Assembly: GCA_021739645.1 (NCBI GenBank) | Contig: JAIPBL010000001.1 | Location: 1-64,000 of the forward strand | From: Saprospiraceae bacterium | GTDB taxonomy: Bacteria > Bacteroidota > Bacteroidia > Chitinophagales > Saprospiraceae | Reading direction: 5' to 3' | DNA length: 64,000 nucleotides | Shown here: piece after piece, positions 44,896-54,999 of the stretch | Numbering within the stretch: position 1 is the first letter of the stretch | Layout: each line of letters starts with the position of its first letter | Position numbers and translations under genes: made by a program | Notes under the pieces: model-generated | Told to the model about the DNA's origin: nothing | The model's database searches: none | The model's input: the letters and a program-made list of their open reading frames with translations, nothing else

Positions 44896-45909
44896 TCAAA
44901 TCTTAGTTGAAACATTTACTGCCAATTTGTTCAGCAGACGCTGCGGCACGGTACTCTCCGAGCATAAAAATACTTCATCGTCATCACGGTTATCATTGTT
45001 CAAATAATCACAAAGGAAAAAATCAGGTTGGAAAACATCCTCTAAAGCAAGTGTGAAAAGCACACTGCCAGCGGTAGATTTGTTGGCTACAAAATTTGTG
45101 GAAACTATCTGGTTTTTACCGGCGCCACCGTTCTGTGTGATGAAAATAGCTCCACCGAAGGCTGCCTCGTTTTTCACGAATTTACATTTTTTTAGCTGAA
45201 TATTGCCAAGGCCGAGGTCATTGTTGCTGAAAATACCACCACCGCCTTTGCCTGCCTTATTTGCCACAAAAGTGCAGTTGTCAAATTCAATCATTGCCTC
45301 GCCTTCTTGGCCATGATTGAAAACTGCACCGCCTTCCGCTGCATAATTTTCTAGGAAAACACAGTTTTTGATGATGACGCTGGAGCGACCATCCTTGCCT
45401 GAACCATCGTTGAAAATACCGCCGCCAGAACGATTGCGGCTCCCTACTGGACCCCAAGCATCAGATTGGCCTCCTGTGATGACAAAGCCATCAATTAGGG
45501 TACCGGAACCCGCATTTTTCAAATAAACCACAGTAAAAGAGTTGTCGGCGACTTCCTCAGTACCTATCTCCCCGCTTAGTTTAGTTGGGTGGGAGAACCA
45601 TTTACGCTGGCCAAGACTGTTCTCCATGCCACTGAAACCTCCGTAAAGTTTGATTCCACTGGGAATGTTAAAGGTCATTTCTCGCTGTGAAACACTGCAG
45701 TAATCACAGCGGACTGGAACATAGGTGCCCTCTGCCACCCATACTTCATTGCCAAAGCTAGCAACTGCCAAGGCTTCTTTGAGTCCGCCAAAGGCATTTG
45801 CCCAGCTCGTGCCGTCGCCTGTTCCACCTTGTTTTACATAAATAGTTTTTGCTGCGGATTGAATCGCAAAGCTGGCCATAAGCAGCAAGGAAAGGATAGT
45901 GCTTTTCAT
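44896..45909 (-). CDS. Exported right-handed beta-helix protein
   Basis: 337 residues, signal peptide to about 20. It starts with KTIYVKQGGTGDGTSWANAFGGLKEAL and VWVAEGTYVP, the opening typical of Bacteroidota choice-of-anchor/parallel beta-helix proteins. Repeating turns follow (CVFLENYAAEGGAVFNHG, CTFVANKAGKGGGGIFSNN, CKFVKNEAAFGGAIFITQNG). No T9SS sorting tail is visible at the C-terminus, which ends NVSTKI. Probably a polysaccharide-binding or lyase-like surface protein; catalytic residues are not recognised. Confidence 0.78.
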   Translation of the reverse strand: MKSTILSLLLMASFAIQSAAKTIYVKQGGTGDGTSWANAFGGLKEALAVASFGNEVWVAEGTYVPVRCDYCSVSQREMTFNIPSGIKLYGGFSGMENSLGQRKWFSHPTKLSGEIGTEEVADNSFTVVYLKNAGSGTLIDGFVITGGQSDAWGPVGSRNRSGGGIFNDGSGKDGRSSVIIKNCVFLENYAAEGGAVFNHGQEGEAMIEFDNCTFVANKAGKGGGGIFSNNDLGLGNIQLKKCKFVKNEAAFGGAIFITQNGGAGKNQIVSTNFVANKSTAGSVLFTLALEDVFQPDFFLCDYLNNDNRDDDEVFLCSESTVPQRLLNKLAVNVSTKI

Positions 45910-46672
45910 CTAATGTTGTGTTTGTTTTGGTTAATAACGTAAGCTGAAAGAATCAAAAAAGGGGGAAAATCAATAAGGGGGGACAAAATTTTGTGTTGGT
46001 CGGAGAAGGAGATGAAATGCACTGCAAAGATAAGGGCTAAAACATGTGACAAACAACCGTAGATAATAAGTGCAGGGCTTTTATTTTTTAAAAGCCTCCA
46101 AGATGCCTGATTTTCCTGCCTTCCTTGCTTTTAATTCCAAAAACATTTTTTTTATAATAAACTATGAAACAGCCCTTTTTTAACTGTTTTGGGAATTGAA
46201 GGAACCAAGCAGGACTGGTCGTTCGAGCCACAATAGCTAAACGTGAAAAACTGTGACGTACAAAAAGTGCTAGCTTGACGCCAGAAAGGCTTGGAATTAG
46301 TCTTATCCCGTATGTTAGACCGGCTTTGGACTGTTATCCATGAAATTGATAGACGTAAAGAATTAGACAAATGGACAGTTTGCTCAACATATCCTTCAAG
46401 TGCGGCTTATTTTTGGCAAATTATAAAGGTTGAAGTTCATTGCCAATTAGTCAGTTATTGAATTGATGCCGATAATCAATTGGTTTTTCGTTCAATTGAA
46501 CAACAAAAAGGGACCAAGTCACCTTTTGACTGTAAGTATTCCATTTGCGCTGCCAGGGCTAATGACAACCTCCGCACCGTGAAACCATTGTGAAGAGAAA
46601 CCCGTACCATTAATTCTACTAATTTTGCCTTTTCTCTCAAAAACAGGTATTCTTAAAATCAATCATCAGCAA
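45910..46672. other. Gene-free stretch before the large adhesin
   Basis: About 760 A/T-rich bases between two divergent genes. No frame here has a recognisable domain or signal peptide. The control regions of the beta-helix protein and the adhesin must be here, but I cannot identify a specific promoter or repeat. Confidence 0.4.
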
Positions 46673-49600
46673 ATGTTTTATCGTTACTTCCCATTGTTCG
46701 TCCTCCTCTTTTTGGTGAAAAATGCTGCTGCTCAAGTCCCACTTCCCATCCAGTTAGAAAAGGGCGGCAAACTTGGCAAGCAAGAAAAAAGGATGGCATG
46801 TGCCGACCAATTTGCGGGCACAATCTCTTTTTCCAACTTTATTGGACAAAGCAATGACATAGACCTTGACACCATTTATTTCTGTTACGGGGATGAGATA
46901 AAGATAGTGCACAACGGAAATGCCAACCTAACGGGTGACCCAAACCCACTCTCCGTGCCGGGCATCACCTATGGCTACTTCAATTGTCCGCCAACTACCA
47001 CCGGCCCTAATTTGACCGCAATCCTCACTGACCCCTGTATCATAACTAACCCAGCACCAATCAACGATTTATGGATTACAGGCGGCGGTCAGCCAAATGG
47101 CAATATTACTTTTAGCAACACTGGTGTTTCACAAAATGTGTTCAACAATGGCAATCCGGTCTTGCTTTGGTTTGCGCCGATTACCCTAGATGCATTCCCA
47201 AACACCTACGAAGCAGACCCCAATACGGGAGAAGTTGGCCCTTGCGTCAACCTGAATGTGGATGAAGCATTCGCCGTAGTTTACCTCAACGAAATCAAGA
47301 CCTCTGCGCTCAATACAAATACCGGTATTAGTGGTTGCAAAGGCAGTTTTAAGGTGGAAGGAGGATTGCCCGAATTTGACGGCGGCAACTACAATATCGC
47401 CATTACACTAATCGGCAACAATTCCGTTCACGGAACGATTCTGAACGGGCCTGCAACAGAAGGCTCCACGGTTTCATTCCAAGTTCCAGTGCCCGGTGTT
47501 TACACCATTACCATTGAAGATGGAAAAAGTTGTGGTGCCTCTTTGCTGGCCAACATGAGTAGCTGTGTCAATGTATCTCAAAGCATTCAGTCTGTTTCGG
47601 CAGCACCAACTGACATGATTTGCCTGGATGTAACCAACGAAGGCGGTTTTACGAACCTTGTTTCCATGCAATACGGCCTTACCTGGGACGAAACCGTTTT
47701 GCAGTACACTGGCGTTCAGAACCTTACAGGGTTGCTTCCCGGATTTACGCAGGCTACTAGTTTTAACCTTATTGGTGACACGTTGATTTTTTCTTGGGCA
47801 AGTCTATCTGGAGTTGGGTTTAATGTTCCCGCTGGAACTGTTTTATACCAAATTTGCTTCACCGTCATTGGAGACGATGGTGAATGTACGGATATAGATT
47901 TTGTTTCGCCTCCGTCCCCCTTAATGATAGAAGTTGTCAATGAAGCTGGCTCACAGCTTGGCTTTAATGGAATTGATGGGCAAGTCTGTGTTTCCAATTC
48001 GGCCATTGTCATCAATTTCACCACCACACCGGTCAATTGCCCCAGCGGCATGGACGGCAGCTTTACGGCAACTGTGAACGGAGGCACTGCGCCGTATCAG
48101 GTCACTTGGCAGAATACCAATGGCGGCCCGATTGGCGGACCTGGCGTCATCAATATTGATGGCGGTAATTTTACTGCCAACAACCTTGCCGTTGGCACCT
48201 ACGGCGTCACGGTATCTGATAGCCAAGGCCAACCACTTGTTTCAAGTGAACAGGTCACTGTAACTGGTCCTCCATCGCTCAATATCGTTTTTCAAAATGT
48301 CCAACCGACCTGTAACGGAGACGCTGATGGTTCCTTCTGTGCCCAACTTATTTCAGGTGGCTTGCCGGTTAGCAACCCGCTCAACAATTACTCATTTGCA
48401 TGGAGCGTAGCTGGCGCTGGGAACACAACCTGTGTTTCAGGATTGATTAGTGGAAGTTATTCGGTTACAGTAACCAACATATCAAGTGGTTGTAGTCAAA
48501 CCTCATCCAATATTTTAGGCCAACCAACGCCGCTTGTAGCCAATGTCACCTCTAGTCCTGCCTCTTGTTCCGGAATGGGAGACGGCACACTCGGCGTTGT
48601 AATTTCAGGTGGTACGCCAGATAATCTTGGCGACTACCTTATCGAATGGCCCAACATTGGCGCCGGCCTGACAATTAATGGCGATATGTCGAACGTCATC
48701 GGCTTGATTTCCGATTCGTACCAACTGATCGTAACGGATGATAACGGATGCCAGATAGACCAAAATATTTGGCTATCTGCCATCAAAGTGCTACATGCCA
48801 ACGTTGTCATTACTCCTATCAATTGCAACAGTGCTTGCAGCGGTGGCATATTCCTCACAGCCTTTTCGACAGGTGGTACTATCGATACGCAGTTCAATTT
48901 TGATTGGTTCGGCACACCAGTGCCGCCACCCCCAATTGCTGAAACAAATACAACTACCACCCTCGGGGGCCTATGCGAGGGCACTTATACCGTGGTTATT
49001 GAAAACTTGGACGGCTGCGAAATCGACACGACTTTCACCTTCACCGAGCCAACTGGACTCAACGTCGCACTGGCAAATTCCCAAAATGAGTCCTGCCAGC
49101 CTGGCAACGATGGTAGTATCTCCGTCAGCGTGATGGGCGCCACTGGCGCTACCACGTTTGTTTGGGACAACTCGCCATCCACGGGTTCAACTGCTGCCAA
49201 CCTTAGTGCTGGCACCTACACGGTAACGGTTACGGACGCTGCAATGTGTACCGGTTCGTTGACTACTTCAATCATAGCTCCAACACCTCCAATCATCACT
49301 TCTTTGCCCGATGACATCGTCTCCTGCACAAGTAATGATGGCAATTTAACCGTGACGGCTTCGGCGGGCAGTTCGCCCATTGTTAGTTATAACTGGTCAA
49401 ATGGACTGACCGGCCCCACCATCTCCAACTTGGCAGTGGGAACTTACTGGGTATCGGTGGTGGACGCTGGTGGCTGTGTCTCAATTGATACTGCTCAAGT
49501 TCTTGCATCCTCCCAAATCACAATTGATAGTTTCCAAATAAGCCCCCCACAATGCCCAGGCCTTAGCGGCGGCAACATCATCGCTTTTGTCAGCGGCGGA

Positions 49601-51277
49601 GCGACACCTTATTTTTTCAATTGGTCAAATGGCCTTGTGGGAAACAATATTTTCGTCAACAGCAACTTGACCGCTGGCACCTACGCACTCACAGTTACCG
49701 ATGCTGATGGCTGCCCACCTGCCATTGATTCAGTCACCTTAATTGACCCACCATCTATTGTTGTAAATTTCACGGGGATTGATTCTGTCAGTTGTGCCAA
49801 TACTGGCCAAACCTGTGATGGCACTGCGCTTGCTTTTGCCATGTACAGCGATGGGACAACTGGACTCTTCGACTTTATCTGGATTAGTGGGGAAACGGAA
49901 AATAATATTGATTTTAGTACCGCCGTTCAGCTCTGTGCGGGCTCCCAGCGGCTTATCGTTTCTGACGGTATTTGCAACGATACATTTTTTGTAAACATAC
50001 CTGCACCGCTCCCCATCACGCCGGGTCAGGATATCAAAAACGTGAGCTGCAACGGACTTGCTGACGGCGAAATCACCCTACTTCCAAGTGGTGGAACGCC
50101 TCCGTACAGCATTCTTTGGCAAAACGGGACACCTGGCCCTACGCTCACAGGATTGGCTGCTGGCAACTACACCGCTGTCATTACTGATGACAACAATTGC
50201 AATTTTACCCACACGGTAACCATCATAGAGCCAAGTCCTTTCGTGGTAAATTTGAACCCGACACAAACAGCGGACATCAGCTGCCCCAGCGAGTCGGATG
50301 GCATCATCACGGTGGTGCCGCAAGGCGGCAATTTGAACATCGGGCCAGCGATATTCCAGTGGCAAAATGGCGTGGCTGGCACCAACCAAGCATCGGCTAC
50401 TGGCTTGGCCGCTGGCACCTACTCCGTCACGGTCATTGACCCCAAAGGCTGTATAGACTCGTTGACACAGACCATCACGGAGCCGCCACCGATTCAGTTT
50501 ATTTTGGGTGAAATAACGCCAGTTCAGTGTTTTGGGCAAACAACTACGATTACCGTAGATTCCGTTTGGGGCGGCAATCCAACTGCGACCTACGTATTCT
50601 CCACAGGTGCCTGCATCGGTAGGTTGCCGGGGCAACTATGCCCAGTCGTGGGCGGAATGCATGTCATTGAAATTGAAGACACCTTCAATAACTGCGTGGT
50701 GGACACGACTATCACCGTGTCTGAGCCGCAAGAAATCAGTGTGACCTTACCCGCTATTGTGGTGGTTGAACTTGGCGATTCGCTCACAATGCTCAACCCG
50801 ACCATCGTGTCCTCGCTACCAATTGACACCTTCATCTGGGAGCCTGCCGAAAACCTCTCTTGTGCCAACTGCAAAAACCCCAGGGTTAACGGCATCACGC
50901 CCATGACCTATACGCTGACGATTATTGACATCAACGGTTGTGTAGCCACGGCTCAGGTTTATGTGGACATTGACCGCAACCGCAATGTTTACGTTCCCAA
51001 TGTCTTTTCGCCGAACGGTGATGGCATCAATGACAAGTTCCAAGTGTTTACGGGAATTGGCGTACAACGAATCAACTTCGTTCGGCTTTACGACCGCTGG
51101 GGTGAGAAGATTTTTGAAGAAAAAGACCTGCCACCTTCGCCAGATGGTACGCCTGGCTGGGACGGCATCTTCCGTGGGCAGGAGATAAACCCCGCTGTTT
51201 TCCTCTATCTTATCGAAGTCGAATTCGTGGACGGCAGGATTTTGGTCTATCGGGGCGACGTGACGCTTTTAAAATGA
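46673..51277 (+). CDS. Giant SprB-repeat surface protein with T9SS type B sorting domain
   Basis: About 1,534 residues from ATG 46673 (MFYRYFPLFVLLF), preferred over an upstream TTG because the signal peptide (to NAAAQ) begins here. After a beta-rich N-terminal region there is a cohesin-like segment (about 300-425: SMQYGLTWDETVLQYTGV, GTVLYQICFTVIGDDG). About ten SprB/PKD-like repeats follow, each with a form of PxxxGxxDGxIxVxVxGGTxPYxxxWxNG and AGTYxVTVTDxxGC. The last 90 residues are the gliding-motility/CHU C-terminal domain: VPNVFSPNGDGINDKFQVF, LYDRWGEKIFE and YRGDVTLLK. It is secreted by T9SS and probably acts as an adhesin. Confidence 0.92.
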   Translation: MFYRYFPLFVLLFLVKNAAAQVPLPIQLEKGGKLGKQEKRMACADQFAGTISFSNFIGQSNDIDLDTIYFCYGDEIKIVHNGNANLTGDPNPLSVPGITYGYFNCPPTTTGPNLTAILTDPCIITNPAPINDLWITGGGQPNGNITFSNTGVSQNVFNNGNPVLLWFAPITLDAFPNTYEADPNTGEVGPCVNLNVDEAFAVVYLNEIKTSALNTNTGISGCKGSFKVEGGLPEFDGGNYNIAITLIGNNSVHGTILNGPATEGSTVSFQVPVPGVYTITIEDGKSCGASLLANMSSCVNVSQSIQSVSAAPTDMICLDVTNEGGFTNLVSMQYGLTWDETVLQYTGVQNLTGLLPGFTQATSFNLIGDTLIFSWASLSGVGFNVPAGTVLYQICFTVIGDDGECTDIDFVSPPSPLMIEVVNEAGSQLGFNGIDGQVCVSNSAIVINFTTTPVNCPSGMDGSFTATVNGGTAPYQVTWQNTNGGPIGGPGVINIDGGNFTANNLAVGTYGVTVSDSQGQPLVSSEQVTVTGPPSLNIVFQNVQPTCNGDADGSFCAQLISGGLPVSNPLNNYSFAWSVAGAGNTTCVSGLISGSYSVTVTNISSGCSQTSSNILGQPTPLVANVTSSPASCSGMGDGTLGVVISGGTPDNLGDYLIEWPNIGAGLTINGDMSNVIGLISDSYQLIVTDDNGCQIDQNIWLSAIKVLHANVVITPINCNSACSGGIFLTAFSTGGTIDTQFNFDWFGTPVPPPPIAETNTTTTLGGLCEGTYTVVIENLDGCEIDTTFTFTEPTGLNVALANSQNESCQPGNDGSISVSVMGATGATTFVWDNSPSTGSTAANLSAGTYTVTVTDAAMCTGSLTTSIIAPTPPIITSLPDDIVSCTSNDGNLTVTASAGSSPIVSYNWSNGLTGPTISNLAVGTYWVSVVDAGGCVSIDTAQVLASSQITIDSFQISPPQCPGLSGGNIIAFVSGGATPYFFNWSNGLVGNNIFVNSNLTAGTYALTVTDADGCPPAIDSVTLIDPPSIVVNFTGIDSVSCANTGQTCDGTALAFAMYSDGTTGLFDFIWISGETENNIDFSTAVQLCAGSQRLIVSDGICNDTFFVNIPAPLPITPGQDIKNVSCNGLADGEITLLPSGGTPPYSILWQNGTPGPTLTGLAAGNYTAVITDDNNCNFTHTVTIIEPSPFVVNLNPTQTADISCPSESDGIITVVPQGGNLNIGPAIFQWQNGVAGTNQASATGLAAGTYSVTVIDPKGCIDSLTQTITEPPPIQFILGEITPVQCFGQTTTITVDSVWGGNPTATYVFSTGACIGRLPGQLCPVVGGMHVIEIEDTFNNCVVDTTITVSEPQEISVTLPAIVVVELGDSLTMLNPTIVSSLPIDTFIWEPAENLSCANCKNPRVNGITPMTYTLTIIDINGCVATAQVYVDIDRNRNVYVPNVFSPNGDGINDKFQVFTGIGVQRINFVRLYDRWGEKIFEEKDLPPSPDGTPGWDGIFRGQEINPAVFLYLIEVEFVDGRILVYRGDVTLLK

Positions 51278-51292
51278 TGAATTAAAAGGTTG

Positions 51293-51346
51293 CCACAATA
51301 AAAAATCCCGTTCTGCAAATCTGCAGAACGGGATTTTTTATTGTGG
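51293..51346. terminator. Long perfect bidirectional terminator
   Basis: Perfect 25-base arms (51293-51317, 51322-51346) around a 4-base loop; GC core CCCGTTCTGCA/TGCAGAACGGG flanked by AAAAAA/TTTTTT. It lies between the convergent adhesin and M28 peptidase genes and serves both. Confidence 0.92.
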
Positions 51347-51358
51347 AGAAATTTGAGC

Positions 51359-52915
51359 TTATTGCACGGCTACCCTCACTATCTTGCTGCCGGTTTTACC
51401 TTCCATTTTTAAAAAATAAATTCCGCTTGCCAACCCGCTTAGGTTCAGTTCGTGCTTGCTTCCAATTGGGTCGATGGTCAATACCGTTAGACCAAATCCA
51501 TCCAGCAGCGTCAGGCGTTGAACCCTGGTTTCACAATCCGACCAATCAATCAAAAGCAGGTCTTGCGTTGGGTTTGGTGAAATTTTCACCCCACAACCAA
51601 ATGCCTCTTTGGTTTGGGTAAAAAAGTCGGTGTCCACCCACCAAGTATCGGCGTGCTGCACCTCGGCCAGTTCGGCAAGAGTTGCGACAGCACCTTTAAC
51701 TACATTGGCCATAAAGGTGAAATTGATGGTGCCTAGGCTATCGCCGGGTGTGTGGTAGTTGGGGTTGCGGAAGTTGGCCCCATCAGTGAGCATGATGGCC
51801 GGACGGTTGGTCACCCAAAACGGGGCGTGGTCGCTGCGGCCGAGGTCAGGGGTCAGGGCCTGCCAAGCGGAAGGGGCTTCTACTGAAACAACCCGAAGTG
51901 CTGGAACATAGGTTTGTGAGGCAGTTTGGTATGCTTGCATCAAGGTTGCAGAGTCACCCACTTTCCCAACGTTTGTGATGAAATTGCCCTTAAATTCTTG
52001 CGAAGCAACATCGTTGTAGGCATCAGGAAATAACAAGTTGAATCCAGTAGGCAAGGTTTGCGAATTGGGTGCTTCAGAGTAGTAGCCAATCATTTCAAAA
52101 TCAACCATGCCTGCCACGACCTCCCCGTTTAAGATGCCGGTTGAAACGTATCTCGTGCTACCAATGAGGTTAGCTTCTTCTAGGTCAAAACCCACAAATT
52201 TTAGCGTTTTCTTGGTGGGATATTGTGAGAGGATGCGCATGGCCTCCAACATTCCAGCGATGGCAGAGCCGTTATCGTCTGCGCCAGGGGCATCATCCAC
52301 AGTATCAAAGTGGCCTCCAAGAATGTAGGTATCTCCTGATATTTCGGCGCCAGGATGCCTGCCAATGATGTTTTGTGCATTGTAGTTGCCGAATGTGAAG
52401 GGCTGCTCGTAGGTATCCAGTCCTCGGTCGAGGAATTGGGAATAAATGAAATCCTTGGTTTCTTGGAGGTGCACAGCGCCGGTTGTGCGATGCCGAATGC
52501 CTTCAATAAATGTTAGGTCGCCTATCAGGCGGGTACTATCCACCAAGTCAACAAGTGATTGAATGTCAACGGGTTGCAGGTCATCGGCAACTAGCATGAT
52601 GCGGAAATCGTTCATGGCAGATGCGCTGTAGGCACTGAAGTCCCAGCTTATTTGCTTGCCGGTTCCAGGCATAATTCCTGCACCGATGTCCCCAGTTGCA
52701 TTATTTGTATCGTAGTCAAGAGAGGAGGAGCCAAATGACCCTGCTCTTAGGCTGACCGAAATAAGGTCGGACTCTGCATCGGCAAGGTCATAATTGATGA
52801 TGAAAATATTGTTTCCAACCAATTGAAGCGCAACATTGGAAAGGAAAGGAGCTTGATTTTGAGCAAATAAAAGATTGCTTAAGAGCAAACAGAGTGGTAA
52901 AAATGATTTAATCAT
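51359..52915 (-). CDS. Secreted M28 aminopeptidase with T9SS type A tail
   Basis: 518 residues, signal peptide to about 19 (LLFAQ). Residues 20-110 are a beta-sandwich. The M28 domain (about 115-415) shows the two-zinc set: GGHFDTV (H202), PGADDNG (D213), DLEEANLIG (E246, E247), VDFEMIG (D272) and NYHTPGDS (His near 391). The last 75 residues are a T9SS type A sorting domain (ISPNPTQDLLLIDW, LNLSGLASGIYFLKM, KIVRVAVQ). It therefore leaves the cell and removes N-terminal residues from peptides. Confidence 0.92.
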   Translation of the reverse strand: MIKSFLPLCLLLSNLLFAQNQAPFLSNVALQLVGNNIFIINYDLADAESDLISVSLRAGSFGSSSLDYDTNNATGDIGAGIMPGTGKQISWDFSAYSASAMNDFRIMLVADDLQPVDIQSLVDLVDSTRLIGDLTFIEGIRHRTTGAVHLQETKDFIYSQFLDRGLDTYEQPFTFGNYNAQNIIGRHPGAEISGDTYILGGHFDTVDDAPGADDNGSAIAGMLEAMRILSQYPTKKTLKFVGFDLEEANLIGSTRYVSTGILNGEVVAGMVDFEMIGYYSEAPNSQTLPTGFNLLFPDAYNDVASQEFKGNFITNVGKVGDSATLMQAYQTASQTYVPALRVVSVEAPSAWQALTPDLGRSDHAPFWVTNRPAIMLTDGANFRNPNYHTPGDSLGTINFTFMANVVKGAVATLAELAEVQHADTWWVDTDFFTQTKEAFGCGVKISPNPTQDLLLIDWSDCETRVQRLTLLDGFGLTVLTIDPIGSKHELNLSGLASGIYFLKMEGKTGSKIVRVAVQ

Positions 52916-52983
52916 GGCCGAATGGTTTGTGATTTGATGACAAAGCTAATCAAATCAAACCATCTGGTTCCGGTCAGACAACA

Positions 52984-53541
52984 TCATTTGCCTTGGTTCG
53001 AATTTGTTTTTGCAGTAGTTTTCAAGTTTTCAGGATTTGGCTGGAGTTGCACAATCGGGAAGGAAAAACTAGAATAGTGGGAAAAATTCTTGGAATATTT
53101 CAACGGCAGTTTGTATTGCTGCGTAAATCCTTCGAGGAAATTTTTCATCACAATCGGATTTACGTTTCGGGAGTTGGGTTTAAGGTAAAACCCAATATGG
53201 CCAATGCTACCGTCCGCTCGCCAAAAGAAATGTATCCAAGCATTGATGCCTTTTAAATCAAAATCAACAAGTGAGGCATAGGCTTCCATCTCCTTCATCA
53301 TGCCCATCAGCTTGCCATAAGCTAGGTTCATGTCATTGTTGCAAACATCTAGCAGGGTTGTTTGCTCAGACATCATTTCCTCGTAAAGTTTGTTGTATTC
53401 TCCTAAAAGGAACACGGTGGGCATTTCCTGTTTCAAAGTGAGAGGTATGATTTTGGAACTACTTTGTGACCAAAGTTTTCCATTACTCCAACAAAAAATC
53501 ACACCAGATAGAGCAGCGAACAACAAAAATCTCTTCATCAT
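52984..53541 (-). CDS. Exported protein of unknown function
   Basis: 185 residues with a signal peptide to about 26 (KLWSQSS). The mature part is mixed helix and strand (EYNKLYEEMMSEQTTLLDVC, ALVDFDLKGINAWIHFFW, HIGFYLKPNSRN); the C-terminus ends in a Lys/Asn-rich tail. No family recognised. Monocistronic by spacing; 68 bases after the M28 gene start. Confidence 0.6.
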   Translation of the reverse strand: MMKRFLLFAALSGVIFCWSNGKLWSQSSSKIIPLTLKQEMPTVFLLGEYNKLYEEMMSEQTTLLDVCNNDMNLAYGKLMGMMKEMEAYASLVDFDLKGINAWIHFFWRADGSIGHIGFYLKPNSRNVNPIVMKNFLEGFTQQYKLPLKYSKNFSHYSSFSFPIVQLQPNPENLKTTAKTNSNQGK

Positions 53542-53807
53542 TTCAACAGCTTTAATAATGTTTCAACAAAGCGGCGCCTAATATTTCACGAATAGGTTAG
53601 TTGGAGGTAATTTGACTAAGGGGCGTTTCCGAAGAAGTAAATTCTGAGAAATGGGGAATGAAGTGAGTAAAACCTAAGTACCCTACAAAACTACGGATAG
53701 AATCTGAGTTATCCATGCGTTCGTCTAAAAATAAGCCAACAAATTTCATAACACCTTATCTTGCAAGCTTTTACGGGAAATCATTTGAGGAAACTATCTT
53801 TTGAAAT

Positions 53808-54416
53808 ATGATTATTGACGTTATCTTTTTGATTATTGCGGGGTGGGGCTTTTACCAAGGGTTTTCTAAAGGCATCATTAAAACGGTTTTTACCGTCTTC
53901 TCTATTGTGTTTGGGCTGATGGTAGCCTTCAAGTTTTCGCCAGCCGCTACCCGTTTCATAGAGACGGCTTTCCACTCCAACAGCCCGCTGAATTTTGCTG
54001 CTGGCTTTTTGTTGTCGTTTGTACTCACAATGATTATCATCCGAATGGCGTCGCAATTTTTAGAGAAAACGCTCCAAGCTGCCAACATCAATGTCATCAA
54101 CAAGTTTGCTGGCGGTATTCTATTGGGCTCACTTTACACGTTGGTTTTCAGCTTGTTGCTTTGGTTTGGCGATCAAGCACACATCGTTACTCCCGAAAAC
54201 TCCAATGGCTCAATGACCTACCAACATCTAAAGGCTTTTCCCAGCAAGATGAAAGGCGTTTACGAATACATCAAACCGGGGTTCAAGGATTTTTGGAACG
54301 AATCGGTACGGTTTATTGACCAAATGGAAGAGAAAAGTTTGGAAAAAACGGAATCGCAACCGACTATTTTTGATATTCCCGACGAAAACAACACGGAGAA
54401 AAAGCCAAATAAGTAA
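53808..54416 (+). CDS. CvpA family membrane protein
   Basis: 202 residues. The N-terminus IIDVIFLIIAGWGFYQGFSKGI is the CvpA signature, and four hydrophobic segments follow (about 3-20, 25-45, 62-85, 102-122). The C-terminal 70 residues are soluble and acidic/basic. CvpA proteins are inner-membrane proteins linked to envelope homeostasis and, in some species, colicin V production; here the role is unknown. 48 bases upstream of the YkgJ-like gene. Confidence 0.82.
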   Translation: MIIDVIFLIIAGWGFYQGFSKGIIKTVFTVFSIVFGLMVAFKFSPAATRFIETAFHSNSPLNFAAGFLLSFVLTMIIIRMASQFLEKTLQAANINVINKFAGGILLGSLYTLVFSLLLWFGDQAHIVTPENSNGSMTYQHLKAFPSKMKGVYEYIKPGFKDFWNESVRFIDQMEEKSLEKTESQPTIFDIPDENNTEKKPNK

Positions 54417-54464
54417 CCTGATTCTTCCATGTTGGTTTGAATAACTTTGAGCAAAATATTATAC

Positions 54465-54962
54465 ATGCCATCTCCGCTCATTGAGGATTGGAAACGCAAA
54501 AAAGAAAAGGCCTCCACTGAAAATCGGGAAATCATCAAGCGCCTGAGTCGAAAAAAAGGCAAGCAACTCGATGTGTTGGCCGACGAAGTGCATGATGCTG
54601 TTTTCAAAAAAATAGATTGCTTAGATTGTGCTGGTTGTTGTACTGGCATTCCGCCAATCGTCACCAAAGCGGATGTCACTCGAATTAGTAGGGATTTCAA
54701 CATGAAGCCTGCTGATTTTGAGCGGCAACACCTCACCGAGGACGAGGATGGCGACACCGTGATGAATGCCACGCCTTGTCCTTTTCTTCTCAACGACAAC
54801 AAATGCAGTATCTATGAAATCCGCCCGAAAGCCTGCCGTCAGTATCCGCATACCAATTACCTTGATTTTTCAAAAAACATGCGCCTTCACTTGCCGAATG
54901 CCAGCGTTTGCCCTGCGGTATTTTATATCCTCCGTGAAATTGAAAAACGGTTGGAAAAGTGA
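54465..54962 (+). CDS. YkgJ-family cysteine cluster protein
   Basis: 165 residues from ATG 54465 (a TTG at 54447 is possible). The cysteine cluster is DCLDCAGCCTG (C52, C55, C58, C59), with CSIYEIRPKACRQYPH further on, the pattern of the YkgJ/UPF0153 zinc- or iron-binding family. Function unknown. Probably co-transcribed with the CvpA gene. Confidence 0.85.
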   Translation: MPSPLIEDWKRKKEKASTENREIIKRLSRKKGKQLDVLADEVHDAVFKKIDCLDCAGCCTGIPPIVTKADVTRISRDFNMKPADFERQHLTEDEDGDTVMNATPCPFLLNDNKCSIYEIRPKACRQYPHTNYLDFSKNMRLHLPNASVCPAVFYILREIEKRLEK

Positions 54963-54999
54963 CTGGTGACTTACTTGTTCAGTCACTAGTCATCATTCT

